The position numbers were made by a program, and so were the translations under genes. A stretch of DNA of 64,000 nucleotides from Elymus sibiricus (taxonomy: Eukaryota > Streptophyta > Magnoliopsida > Poales > Poaceae), in the NCBI GenBank assembly GCA_039707655.1, contig CM077667.1, positions 59,115,628-59,179,627 on the forward strand, given 5' to 3'. The number at the start of each line of letters is the position of its first letter. The stretch's first letter is position 1. Below are positions 33,793 to 44,991 of this stretch, one piece after another. A model generated the notes under the pieces. The model was not told where the DNA came from. It did not search any database and worked only from the letters and a program-made list of their open reading frames with translations.

Positions 33793-35839
33793 GAATCGTT
33801 AGCAGTACGTGGCTGCGTGGTAATGCCAAGCTCCCTCCCATTCCTGCTACCGAGGAGCAGAAGTGGCTCATTCAGCCCATTGGGAAAGAGTAAGTGCCAC
33901 TCATGCTAATATGTTCATTCTTTTGATTGTACGCATTTTCATTCTTTCTATCTTTTGCAGCAACTGGAAAATTCCGAAAGATGCCCGTCTTCCAAACGGC
34001 ATCATCACCGTTTTGTTGAAGAACCACTGGCCGGGGCTGTTCTGTCCGGATCCAGTCAGGCACCCTGAGCGCCAGGTTTTGGCCACGAGTTGGGAGCACT
34101 GGGAAGTGGCCCCCCACCCGGACCATGGCACGTATGCTAAGGCCGTGATCCATAATTTTTGGGTAAGTTCTCTTCAGAAGCACGAGTCTTGAGTTTCGTT
34201 CGTAGTTTATCATCGAATGGTTTAACTCATGGCTTCTTCCATTCTGGTTTTCTGAATGATTGTAGGTATACTATCGAGTTCTTGAGGAGCACAAGTCCGC
34301 TGCCGACGAGATAGTGTACCGCCAAGCGAGGATCAAGGCCCGTCAGATGCAGTACGAGGCCAAATGGGTGGCCATCTCGACGTATTATCACGACGTTCTG
34401 GATATGAAGATGACCAGGAAACATGCAAAGAGGCTGAAAGTTAAGATGGATAAGGAGGAGTACTTGGCCGTAAGTATAACATACTTTTCATTCCATAGTT
34501 TGTGGTAAATTTCATCGTTTCGTGTTGACATGTCATTATGCTTTCATTACGTAGGTGCCTCCTGCTTGGTGTTTTGGAAAGGACGAGTCATGGGCTGCAT
34601 TGGCGGATCTGTGGGTCGGTGAGGATGAAGAGTGGGTTGCTAAGAGCCAGAGAAACTAGGCTAACCGAGGGACCGACGGAACACATGGTCAGGGAAACCG
34701 GAACCACTTCAGCCACAAGGCAGTTCAGGTATATCTATGTACATGAAACATTCTTCTTCTTCTTCTTCTATTCACCGTCACTTTCTTATGTATCACTAAC
34801 CTCTGTTTGGTGGTGCAGGAGGAGAAACTGAAGCGGCCGCTCTCTGACATAGAGTCGTGGAGTATCAGCAAACTGCGGCCAGAGCCCAAGGACGGCCAGG
34901 CCTACTATGGCAAGTCCGAGGAGCACCTTGTTTCCTACAAGGCGGAGTATCTGAGGGTACATCCTGACACACCTGACCCCATGAAGGCGCCTACGGACGA
35001 TAGGGTGGTGGTGGGCCTAGGGCCAAAGCTTCATGGTCGGCAGGCGGTTCTGGATCAAGTGGTCACTCCTTCTATCTCCTTCACACGGCTCCGAGCTACC
35101 GACCCGAGCCTGAGCCAGCGCACGAGCACGCCCAGTGCACAGTCACAGTCCCTCCTAGCCCAGCAGACCAGCGTAAGTATTTTCCCTCTTATCTTCCTTT
35201 TTGCTCACTTGATTTTCCGCATTGAGATGTTATATGAGTTCATCATGTCATATTGTAGGCCTACATGGAGTACACATGCCAGGAGAACATGGCGTGGCAG
35301 GCGAGAGTTGCAGCAGTCCAGGAGCATGCCACTCGCATGATGACGGTTAGTTTAGCCCCTTTCATTTCACTTCCATACTTGCACTTTCATTTTTCTGACC
35401 TTCGTGGTTGCTTGGTCAATTCACATGTAGCGCATTGTTGAGAGCATGTCGGCCGGCACGGTTCCTTTGATGGAACCACCACCACCACCTGCTGGAGCTG
35501 CACCAGTGCTCCTTCCATTTGAGGAGTTTCTGGCACAGAACAATCCGAATCCGGTTAGTACATCCCCAAACTCATCAACCACGGCTTATCGTTTATTCAC
35601 CATAATCATATATGGCCCCTTAACATGTCTTTTCGAACATCCAGGGAACAGGTGGATCATCCGTTAATGGTGGTGGAGGTGCCAATGATGGCATCACTCC
35701 CGAGTCGAGCCCGGTGGTCACTCCGATCCACCGTGGAGGTGGAGGTGGCGGTAGCGGTGCCGGTAGCAGTGACGACCTCGGCTTTGGTGGTCTTGGCGGT
35801 GACGTGCTTGGCGGTCCTGGTGGACGTCGTACGGCTTAA
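33793..35839 (+). pseudogene. CACTA second gene, Transposase_24 (Ptta/En-Spm) type, TnpA-like
   Basis: Spliced reading: a 5'-truncated exon ending 33890 (LPPIPATEEQKWLIQPIGK), then 33961-34162, 34266-34469, 34555-34728, 34819-35172, 35259-35345, 35431-35553 and 35645-35839. All introns have GT-AG borders and the frame is kept. Motifs include NWKIPKDARLPNGIITVLLK, PAWCFGKDESWAAL, and EEWVAKSQRN followed by a TAG stop near 34657 before ANRGTDGTHGQGN. The C-terminus is glycine-rich and ends GGRRTA. In En/Spm relatives this protein binds the subterminal repeats. The start of the gene is missing, because a deletion joins it to the TNP2 gene near 33790. Confidence 0.82.
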
Positions 35840-36085
35840 GCCTCTTAGTGGTGGTGACTTCTATCTCTTATGGTTCTCTATTATGTTGCCGTAGATGTTT
35901 ATGTTGTGATGATTCGACTTGTGTTGTGATGATTTGGCTTATGTTGTGGTGATGATGATGTGATACTTATGTGATGATGATGATACTTATGTGATGTTGA
36001 TGTTATATGTATTTGTGCTGTGCTTTTGAATATATGTATATGTGCTGTGAAATTGGAACGAAATAAAACAGAGAAAAACCCAAAA

Positions 36086-36526
36086 AAAAAGCCAGTACCT
36101 ATGCCGACGGCTTAGCCGTCGGCATAGGGTTAGCCGTCGGTATACCTCGATTTTAAAAAAAAATTAAAACATTTTTCTCTACATAAAAAACCAGAATGAA
36201 CGTAGCTATGTCGACAGTTAAGCCGTCGGCATAGCAGTGCCACGTGGTACTCGCTGGTTGGCGGTAATTTGTCGACGGCGCCGTCTGCCACCGTCAAACG
36301 GAAAACTTTGCTGACGGGGAAACTATGCCGACGGCCGTACGGACACCGTCGGCATAGGGACCTATGCCGACGGATTTTCTATGCCGACGGTGGCCCCGGG
36401 TATGCCGACATATACTACGCCGACGGGGCTATACCGACGGTGGCCGTCGGCATAGGGCTATGCCGACGGGAAATGAGCCTATGCCGACGGCCTGGGCCGT
36501 CGGCATAGCCCCCCAGTCCGGTAGTG
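36086..36526. repeat. CACTA right subterminal repeats
   Basis: Many CTATGCCGACGG / CCGTCGGCATAG words occur in both orientations, matching the left subterminal region, and end in CCGGTAGTG. This cluster defines the 3' end of the element. Confidence 0.85.
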
Positions 36527-36679
36527 ACACGCCTTCCCTCTAGTGGTGGTGCCGGCGTCAAACGCGAGCAGTCGACCAGCAGTGGTGTGGCCATTGAAGC
36601 GGCAGTCACCAACCATCCCGCAGTGGAGCTTGGATCCACGGGCGGCTTTGAGCCCGAGAAAATGGCAACGACGAGCGAA

Positions 36680-36809
36680 CGGCAACAGCGACGCATACGA
36701 TGCCGACGGGGCTATGCCGACGGCGGCCGTCGGCATAGGTCTATCCCGACGGGATTTGGACCTATGCCGACGGCTTTGGCCGTCGGCATAGCCAGTAATT
36801 CTGGTAGTG
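36680..36809. mobile_element. Second CACTA right terminus (solo end)
   Basis: After about 150 bp of unrelated sequence a second set of ATGCCGACGG / CCGTCGGCATAG repeats appears and ends AATTCTGGTAGTG. This is an exact complement of the first 13 bp of the large CACTA at 18369. The next three bases are GCA, not the ACA found at the left end and after 36526. No partner left end lies nearby. Confidence 0.75.
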
Positions 36810-36829
36810 GCACTATTCGTAGGTAGGCT

Positions 36830-38480
36830 ACTAAATACAAAACCTGAAGTAGAGACTTGACAGTGGGAACAAGATACAATCGTTCTTGCCCTGGAGTTCA
36901 TCGTTTCCCCTAGTTTCCCGATGCCTCCTTTTCCTATAATATCCTTGATTTGTGTACAGTTATGTATTCTCATGCGGTAGTGGTTGTACTTGTACACACA
37001 ATAGATTGGGCACGGTAGTGGTTCCACTTTGTACACACAATAGATAGGACACTTGCACGCATACATAACATAGGTAGGGCAAAACAAATTGTGAATTTCA
37101 TATAGACGCCAACTATATATAGGCACACACCTCAGGAGTACTGCACAAGAGGTAACTCCAATTAGTGTGTTTAATTACTAGCTTGTCATGCAGCTGGTTG
37201 GTTTCGATATTATTCCTTGTTAATTAAAGTTGGCACTGTGAACAGTATGAAGTAAAGTAACACTAGAGTTGGCATTGTGAACAGCATGAAGTAAATAACA
37301 CTACAGGAAAATTACACATTGCCGTGTATTTTTTCATGAATACGCAAAACTTGTGTATCATTTCAATGATAGAAAAAAACAGAATGAGTACACAACACAT
37401 GACACAAACACATACAGAAGAATGCATGACCATAGTACCCAGAGCAGGGAGACAAGGGATGCCCAGCCCCAACAGAGAAAAACAAAACTCACAGCTAAAC
37501 CACCGAGCCTAGGAAGGCTGAACCGGCATGGCATCAAACATCTTCAAATACAATACCGCGGACACCGCGAGCAATCAAGATGGCGTCTTCAAGAAGGGGA
37601 GTGACGTCGCCGCCATCTGATCCGAAGAACTGGACCACGAGTTTCCCACGATGCTTGAACAGGGGCATGAACAGAGGCCATGACAACTCCTTCAAGAAGG
37701 GAAACGACACACGCAAGTGTCGCCGCTACCGGCGTTGGCGAGCCGAGCAGGGATTTCTCCCTAGACTGAGTCCGAGCAATCCCATTGCCGCCAGATTAGG
37801 ATCCGGAGATGAGGAAGTTGGTTCGCTAGTCGATATCACCGCCTCAGAAGGAGGGGTGCGGGCTGCGCCTGACACCTGAGGAAGTTGGTTAGCTTGGTAC
37901 GCAGTTGTTAGGTTTCAACATATCTTGTTAATTAGGAGTTGGCATGGTGAGTTAAAACTAGAAGAGTTCGGCCCCGCATCTTTCGAATTTAAATCTTCCC
38001 CACGATATTAGATAAAGGCGTTGTTGCTAAGTGGTGTATAAAATTACAATGCTTTTAACTGATGTATATTGTTTTGAAGTAGAGAGAGGCAGCTCCTACT
38101 ACAGTGATATGCTTTTTTTTACGTAGTCAGAGCAGAAGCAACATCAGTTTGCACTTAAACTAGGAAAGGGATTCAGGCATCGACTCTATTCAATCGAGTA
38201 GATATAAGACAACACTTTTGCCATGATCGGTACTACTATGAAGACAAAGAAGTTAATATTCCGGCGATGCAGAAATAGGAATTCTAGAACCGAATCTCGC
38301 TCTTGGCCTCTAGATCGCTCACACTGTGCCACCAGATTTCCTCGAGAGCTATTGGGGTTGAGTATCTGTTGCTGCCTCCTGCGAGATCTTTTATCTGCAC
38401 CGTATAGATGCCTGACCACTGTTTTGACCATGTCTACCTCTGCAAAATTTAACGAAAGAAGCTGTTAGATTCAGAAGACA
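36830..38480. repeat. Non-coding region with block D, copy 2
   Basis: 37135-37250 and 37890-38090 match parts of 4860-5110. Between them (37300-37880) lies a GC-moderate stretch with a 99-codon plus-strand frame (37580-37879) rich in Arg/Ser and without a domain. Its style recalls non-coding plant transposon text, and I do not call it a gene. 38186-38438 on the minus strand could be a last exon of the DUF1618 gene (see there). Confidence 0.45.
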
Positions 38481-38686
38481 GGGAAGTAAAGGCATATAAC
38501 TTCTCATGGCCACCATATAGGATTGTGCAATACACAGTCCCTGAACCTAGTGTGTTTTGGGATAGAGTAAAAGGCAGAACCAACAAATGACCAAGAATCT
38601 AAAAAAAATAACATCATATAATATATTAATTGTTGGTAATTAAATCACATTTTGGGCACGAGCATGATGAAAAAAGGGCAGAATAA

Positions 38687-40153
38687 CTAACAGAGACCTA
38701 CTGGCATGTTGTCGAGATAGTACTTGGGGAAGGCGCATGGAGAGTACATGGTAACGTCGCAGAAGGGTTGGGTGGAAACTGGGACTAGTGCGTTGAGAGA
38801 GGCATGTTTCATGTCAAGAGCGAGGACCCATGCCGTGTCATCTTCAGTCTTTACCTTGACCCTTATGTAGAGAAGATCGTCATCTTGGATGCTCGGGGTG
38901 GGGTTCATGACAATGAGATTCTTCAGTTCCAGTTGTTTTGTCTCATCATTCAGCAGCTCAGGCAATAGAGCGGAATAACGACCCGTGTCGACCGAGATTT
39001 GAGCAACATCAACCGTGTGGCCGTTGCGCCAATCCTCCCAAGAGAGCTTCCTGTACCATGTGGTGGCTTTCCAAGGTACACCACTGCTTCTGTAGTCAGG
39101 TTCATCGAAATCTATCTGGACTAACTTGATCAGGTCGCCGCAGTAGGAGACGTCGCAAAAGTGCTCCGCGGCGATGTCCGCGACACCACCCTCGTCGACG
39201 AGGGGAACCCTGCACGAGGGGTACCGGATGTGGTTGATCAGGTCGCAGCAGCAACCGTCGCATAACTGCCCCACACCAATGTCTGCGGCACCGTCCTCCT
39301 CGGCCAGGGGAACCCTGGACACGGGGAACGGCATGTACCTGATTAGGGCGCGGTAGCAGTCGTCGCATAAGTGCTCTCCAGCAATGTCTGAGGCACCGTC
39401 CTCGTCGACGGACACAGGGAACGGGATGAACTAGATGTCGGGATGCTTTTCGAAGAGGTTGCATAGGAGGAGAATGCCGCACAAGAGATCAACCCAGCCC
39501 AGCAAGCTTGCTCCGACAGTGATCTGCTTGCAGCTGCGATGTCTATCAAGATACACTTGGTCAGAGTCGGATAAGTCCGACGGCATAGACGGCTTGGTTC
39601 TGCTCCATGCCCGTGTGGTGGAGGAGAAGACGTAGGCCTGATATCCCCAGCGATATAGATGGGGAATCCAGTTGCGATCGAGGAAAGCAACGGCGTAGTG
39701 GCCGCCTCCGCAGGGCAAGATGCCAAACTGCTGGGACTGGAAGGCTTGGATCCGAGCGTCCGGTTCGGGAAGCAGGTGCAGCGACGGGCGCTTATCAGAC
39801 GGACCGCGTGCGGAGTAGACGAAGTGGTGGATGGAGCCACGCTCGGGGACGTTGAGGGTGACGCTGAAGAGCACGAAGGCCCCCTCGGCGCAGATGAGCC
39901 GGGGCGGTGTGTCGGAGTAGTCGTCGCCTTCGAGGCCGGGGCAGTGGATGGAGAAGTGGGAGACGCCCGGCGCGTCGAAGAGGCAGAAGGAGACCTCGAC
40001 GGCTTGGCCATCGGACGTGCGGCACTCAGCGGTGGTCTCGTTCCGGTCGTCGGAGATGTGGCCCGTCTTGTTGAGTAAGACCGAGTCGGGGTGGCCGGAT
40101 CGCGGCGAGCCCGTCAGGGCAGAGGACCGGACCGGTACGACGGGGAGCACCAT
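38687..40153 (-). pseudogene. DUF1618 protein gene with one in-frame TAG and an internal triplication
   Basis: Reading from the Met at 40153 (MVLPVVPVRSSALTG), the frame runs 240 codons to HPDI, meets a TAG at 39428-39430, and then continues in the same frame (FIPFPVSVDEDG) to 38687, 488 codons in all. Family-typical features are LICAEGAFVLFSVTLN, GGHYAVAFLDRNW, the LLGWVDLLCGILLCNLF-type core, and the end VKVKTEDDTAWVLALDMKHASLNAL. DUF1618 proteins are abundant in grasses, often near F-box genes; their function is unknown. Residues around the usual FCDVSxxxDLIK element are repeated about three times in tandem (39427-39125). A weak donor (GTCTCT at 38690) and an acceptor near 38440 would add about 80 in-frame codons ending 38186. 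Readthrough, a shortened protein or a pseudogene are all possible. Confidence 0.75.
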
Positions 40154-41003
40154 GGATCCGGAGCCTGGAGGTGAAGGTCCGCGGGCAAAAAGAAGTGTGA
40201 GGCCGCTGGCGTTTGCTCTGTTTCTCCGTGGCGCAGGAGGGATCGCCTTTTGTGACCGGGGAAGAGGTGGACTCCGACTCGAATCCCATCCCAGGTACTA
40301 CGGCGAATTGATACGTCGCCCTTTTCGTTTCGTTTCGTCCGTACCGCTTTTCTTTCTCTCTCTCTCAAAAACGTGTGTGCATCAATGTTTTAAATAGCTG
40401 GCTACGCCATTTAGCTGCAGCTCGGCCAACAGCTAAAAGAGGCTATAGCAAAGCTATAGCGGGCTATGCCCTCATTTAGCGGTTTTACTCAATAATGAGA
40501 AAAAATATATATAATAACACTTCTTCTTCGGTACAACCCCTTGGACACAACGACTGCTCAGATTGAGCGATACCCTTTCATAAAAAAGGGCAGGATAGTC
40601 TTTACCCCCGGTCCGACGTACGCGCGTCAGCCCCGCGGCGCCAGCGGACGGTCGGGCGACGTACATGTACGGAGGGGTACGCGTCGTACCCGCGTCAACC
40701 GGCGTGACGTGTCGTCACCACGTCAGCACGCGTCGCCCTGACCGCGGTCAAACCAGGCCCCGTCGCGCCGGTTCCAGATTCACCGTCGGTTCCCGAGGCC
40801 GCCGCCATTAATCCCGCCTGCGTCGTCAGTCCGCGTCGCCCGGAGGCCGGCGCCATCATTCCCGTCGCATTAATGCCTGGCGCCGCCGCTCATTGACCGT
40901 CAGTCCGCCGTCTCCCGAGGCCCGTCGCCTCCCGAGGCGACGCATTTACTCCGGGGGAGTAACGTCGCCCAACCGCCCCGTCGACCCCCATTCCCCCGGC
41001 GGT

Positions 41004-41014
41004 CTATATAAAAG
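41004..41014 (+). promoter_or_regulatory. TATA box ahead of the 41125 frame
   Basis: CTATATAAAAG sits 111 bp upstream of the ATG at 41125, in a GC-rich, CGTCG-rich region. Spacing is typical of a plant core promoter with an untranslated leader of about 80 bp. Confidence 0.65.
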
Positions 41015-41124
41015 TCGGCGCCCCCCGGCCCGTCGCCCAGAACGCGTCGCTCTCCTCTCCACTCCCCCCGTCGCCCCGCTGCTCTTCTCGCTTCGTCGTC
41101 TCGTCTCGCCTCTCCCCTCCGACG

Positions 41125-41857
41125 ATGGCGTCCTACGCCGGCGGCAGCAGTTCCGGCGGCGGAGACGACCCGCCGAGCATCTGGCCGACGAGCCTTGACG
41201 GGCCGGCGACGGAGGAGCTCCACCGTTTCGGGCTGCTAGTGCCGCCGGGGTGCCGGCTCGCGAAGCCGTGGAAAATCGGCAAGGACGGCTACGCGACGCT
41301 CGGGCCTGTCACGACGGAGGAGGAGCGCCGTACCCATCGCGACGGCCGGTACAACATCTACGGCCGGCACGCGTTTTGGGACGGCAAGTCCTACGCCGAC
41401 GTGATCAACGAGTGCCGGCGCGCGTCGGCGGCCGCGGGCAACCCTGTCAACTCCGGCGGCAGCCAGCGCCGCCCGAGGCGTCAGGCGTCAACCCCCCAGC
41501 CCCCGCCGGTGGCCCCGCCGGAGGTTGAACTCCCGCCGGAACAGGTCGTCCTCTGCGAGGACGGCGACCCTGACGATTCACCGGGGCTGCTCGTCGCCCT
41601 GCGTGCCTCAGGCGATGGCGGCGGCGGCCGCGGCCGCAGCGGCGGCGAGGGAGGAGGCGGAGATCGCGGCGGCAATCCAGGCGGCGACGGCAATCCAGGC
41701 GGCGAATCCGCAGCCCGTCGTCGAGGAAGACGGCGACAACGATGACGACGAGATCGACTAGGACAACATCGGCAACAGCTCGGACGACGACGACGGCGCG
41801 GACGGGGACGGCGCGGTGGAGGAGCCGGACGTCGTCAACCTCGACGAGTCGGACTAG
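41125..41857 (+). pseudogene. Unidentified grass gene inside the MULE, frameshifted
   Basis: From the ATG at 41125 the frame reads MASYAGGSSSGGGDDPPSIW, then LHRFGLLVPPGCRLAKPWKIG and YNIYGRHAFWDGKSYADV, a compact Trp/Gly-containing domain I do not recognise. Near 41608 the coding signal passes to another frame, which continues as an alanine-rich helix (AREEAEIAAAIQAATAIQAA) and an acidic tail (EEDGDNDDDEID, TAG, DNIGNSSDDDDGADGDG) to a stop at 41857. One base change in length and one TAG are thus needed to explain it. A TATA box and a T-rich 3' region accompany it. It may be a host gene captured by the MULE or a gene native to this MULE family. Confidence 0.55.
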
Positions 41858-42345
41858 ATTATTAGAACGTTTTAGTAATGTTTAATTAAATTTCGTTTTT
41901 AGTTTAAAGTCGTGTTATGTTCGAATGTAATATGAATGAACAATGGTTATCTAAATTAAGCGTTGTTATATTATCTAAATTAAGTGTTGTTATTATTTCT
42001 TAGAATTTACCGGTCAATAACCAGGCCATCCGCCCGGTCGCTTGAGGCGCCCGGCTGTAGATGCACGAACCTACTATCGAAAGAGAAGTAACCTTCTGAC
42101 CATTCACAAGGACCGGGACATATGATAGGTCGTTCATGCATTAGGTCACCCATGCATGCTGGCCATTTACAGAAGAATTAAATGCTAGCTATATATGCCA
42201 TCTTGTCTTTAGTCAACCAACGAAACCTAAATGAAACATATAGATGTCATTTTGAACGAAAGTAAACTGTTTCAATTTGAACGAAGATTGTCTCAGCTTA
42301 AATATTTCTATATAATTTGCCTGTTCAATTTGAAAGACTTTGCGT

Positions 42346-44400
42346 GTTTTTGCCTGTTTTTGCATGGAAATTCACAGAAAAGGCACGGATTGTCAGAAAA
42401 TAAAAAAAATCGACGTGCCTCCTTGTGAAGTTCATTAGGAAGCGTGCAAAAAAATTGGGTCCGTTTGACGAAGGGGAGTAGCGAGGTCGCATTGTAGCAC
42501 CCCTTCCGCCCGTACCGACACCGGTGGGTTGCACATGATGTACATGCATGCATGTATGAAATGTACCCAACTTTCGCCAGCACCTGAGAATGCACATCCA
42601 ATTGTGCCACGCAAAATTTGAACGAAATCGAAGACCAAACGCACGTTGCGTCACGTCCGGCATCTGTTTTTGCCTGTTTTTGCATGGAAATTCACAGAAA
42701 AGGCACGGATTGTCAGAAAATAAAAAAAATCGACGTGCCTCCTTGTGAAGTTCATTAGGAAGCGTGGAAAAAAATTGGGTCTGTTTGAGGTAGGGGAGTA
42801 GCGAGGTCGCATTGTAGCACCCCTTCCGCCCGTACCGACACCGGTGGGTTGGACATGATGTACATGCATGCATGCATGAAATGTACCCAACTTTTGCCAG
42901 CACTTGAGAATTCACATCCAATTGTGCCACGCAAAATTTGAACGAAATCGAAGACCAAACGCACGTTGCGTCACGTCCGGCATCTGTTTTTGCCTGTTTT
43001 TGCATGGAAATTCACAGAAAAGGCACGGATTGTCAGAAAATAAAAATAAATCGACGTGCCTCCTTGTGAAGTTCATTAGGAAGCGTGGAAAAAAATTGGG
43101 TCCGTTTGAGGAAGGGGAGTAGCGAGGTCGCATTGGAGCACCCCTTCCGCCCGTACCGACACCGGTGGGTTGCACATGATGTACATGCATGCATGCATGA
43201 AATGTACCCAACTTTTGCCAGCACTTGAGAATGCACATCCAATTGTGCCACGCAAAATTTGAACGAAATCGAAGACCAAACGCACGTTGCGTCACGTCCG
43301 GCATCTGTTTTTGCCTGTTTTTGCATGGAAATTCACAGAAAAGGCACGGATTGTCAAAAAATAAAAAAAATTGACCTGCCTCCTTGTGACGTTCATTAGG
43401 AAGCGTGGAAAAAAATTGGGTCCGTTTGACGAAGGGGAGTAGCGAGGTCGCATTGTAGCACCCCTTCCGCCTGTACCGACACCGGTGGGTTGCACATGAT
43501 GTACATGCATGCATGCATGAAATGTACCCAACTTTTGCCAGCACTTGAGAATGCACATCCAATTGTGCCACGCAAAATTTGAACGAAATCGAAGACCAAA
43601 CGCACGTTGCGTCACGTCCGGCATCTGTTTTTGCCTCTTTTTGCATGGAAATTCACAGAAAAGGCACGGATTGTCAGAAAATAAAAAAAATCGACATGCC
43701 TCCTTGTGAAGTTCATTAGGAAGCGTGGAAAAAAATTGGGTCCATTTGAGGAAGGGGAGTAGCGAGGTCGCATTGTAGCACCCCTTCCGCCCGTACCGAC
43801 ACCGGTGGGTTGCACATGATGTACATGCATGCATGCATGAAATGTACCCAACTTTTGCCAGCACTTGAGAATGCACATCCAATTATGCCATGCAAAATTT
43901 GAACGAAATCGAAGACCAAACGCACCTTGCGTCACGTCCGGCATCTGTTTTTGCCTGTTTTTGCATGGAAATTCACAGAAAAGGCACGGATTGTCAGAAA
44001 ATAAAAAAAATCGACGTGCCTCCTTGTGAAGTTCATTAGGAAGCGTGGAAAAAAATTGGGTCCGTTTGACGAAGGGGAGTAGCGAGGTCGCATTGTAGCA
44101 CCCCTTCCGCCCATACCGACACCGGTGGGTTGCACATGATGTACATGCATGCATGCATGAAATGTACCCAACTTTTGCCAGCACTTGAGAATGCACATCC
44201 AATTGTGCCACACAAAATTTGAACGAAATCGAAGACCAAACGCACGTTGCGTCACGTCCGGCATCTGTTTTTGCCTCTTTTTGCATGGAAATTCACAGAA
44301 AAGGCACGGATTGTCAGAAAATAAAAAAATCGATGTGCCTCCTTGTGAAGTTCATTAGGAAGCGTGGAAAAAAATTGGGTCCGTTTGATGAAGGGGAGTA
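42346..44400. repeat. 320-bp tandem array in the MULE, about 6.4 units
   Basis: The landmark TTTTTGCATGGAAATTCACAG recurs (written here as TTTTTGCATGG) at about 42357, 42678, 42999, 43319, 43639, 43959 and 44279, a spacing of 320-321 bp. Units differ by only a few bases each. Every unit contains CCGACACCGGTGGGTTG, a GATGTACATGCATGCATG-type alternating stretch, and AACGCACGTTGCGTCACG. Long minus-strand frames through it are artefacts of the repetition. It ends where the promoter side of the Ulp1-like gene begins. Confidence 0.95.
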
Positions 44401-44991
44401 GCGTGGCCGTTTGATGAAGAGGAGAAGAGCTATCTTCAAAAAAAGAAGAGGAGAACAGCTAGACTCGTGTCGGCGTCGTTAGTGGCCCCGTCGTGATCTC
44501 AGCTGACGTCGCCATAGCAGGATATCCGCGCCCGACGGGATAACCGACGTGCATGCAATTTGTTTCCACGCCAAGCCGTACCCCGTCGTGATCTCGCCGC
44601 CGCGCCCCCGCTCTACACTTCCCCGCCGCCGCCATCCTCCCCCGTCGCCGCCGCCGCCCCGCCCAACCCCCCACCCCCGGCTCTAGACTGCCCCGCCGCC
44701 CTCCATCCTCCCCGCCGCCGCTGCGTTCTCTCCCCTCTCCCCCGGCTGTCCGTACGTTGTTCTGATCTATCACCCCGTCCGTCGTCACACCTCTACGTCC
44801 GTACGTCGCCGCGCCCCCCGCCGTCCATATGGCCGCCGTTGCATCGTCCGCCACTACCACCCCACCCGTCGTTGCACCGTCCGCCGTCGGCCTTCTGCTT
44901 TGGGTGAGTATTTTTACGATGTTTTTGCATGGTATTATTCACAAGTCAAATGGGTTGCATCGTACGTGACAATATTTTTTAATTATGAAGG

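Larger units (their letters stand above)
18369..36526 (+). mobile_element. Large CACTA (En/Spm) transposon, about 18.2 kb, with copia insertion
   Basis: The left end is CACTACCAGAATT and the right end CAGTCCGGTAGTG, flanked by the 3-bp duplication ACA (18366-18368 and 36527-36529). Both subterminal regions are filled with ATGCCGACGG / CCGTCGGCAT words in both orientations, the expected binding-site arrays for a TnpA-like protein. Internally, in order: a 334-bp array (18955-29245) split by a copia fragment, a reversed copy of the array start, a GC-rich minisatellite, two hairpins, a TNP2-like gene, and a TnpA/Transposase_24-like gene. Both genes are damaged, so it is not autonomous now. Without the 4.9-kb insertion it was about 13.3 kb. 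Confidence 0.88.

Noticed and set aside
37580..37879. 99-codon Arg/Ser-rich frame as a small gene
   Set aside because: No domain, no promoter or splice evidence, and the style matches widespread non-coding transposon-derived text. Left as unassigned.
42325..44286. Minus-strand frames of up to 244 codons in the 320-bp array, with Cys/His-rich repeated phrases
   Set aside because: Repetition of one non-coding unit with few stops; the frame shifts at every unit because 320 is not divisible by three.
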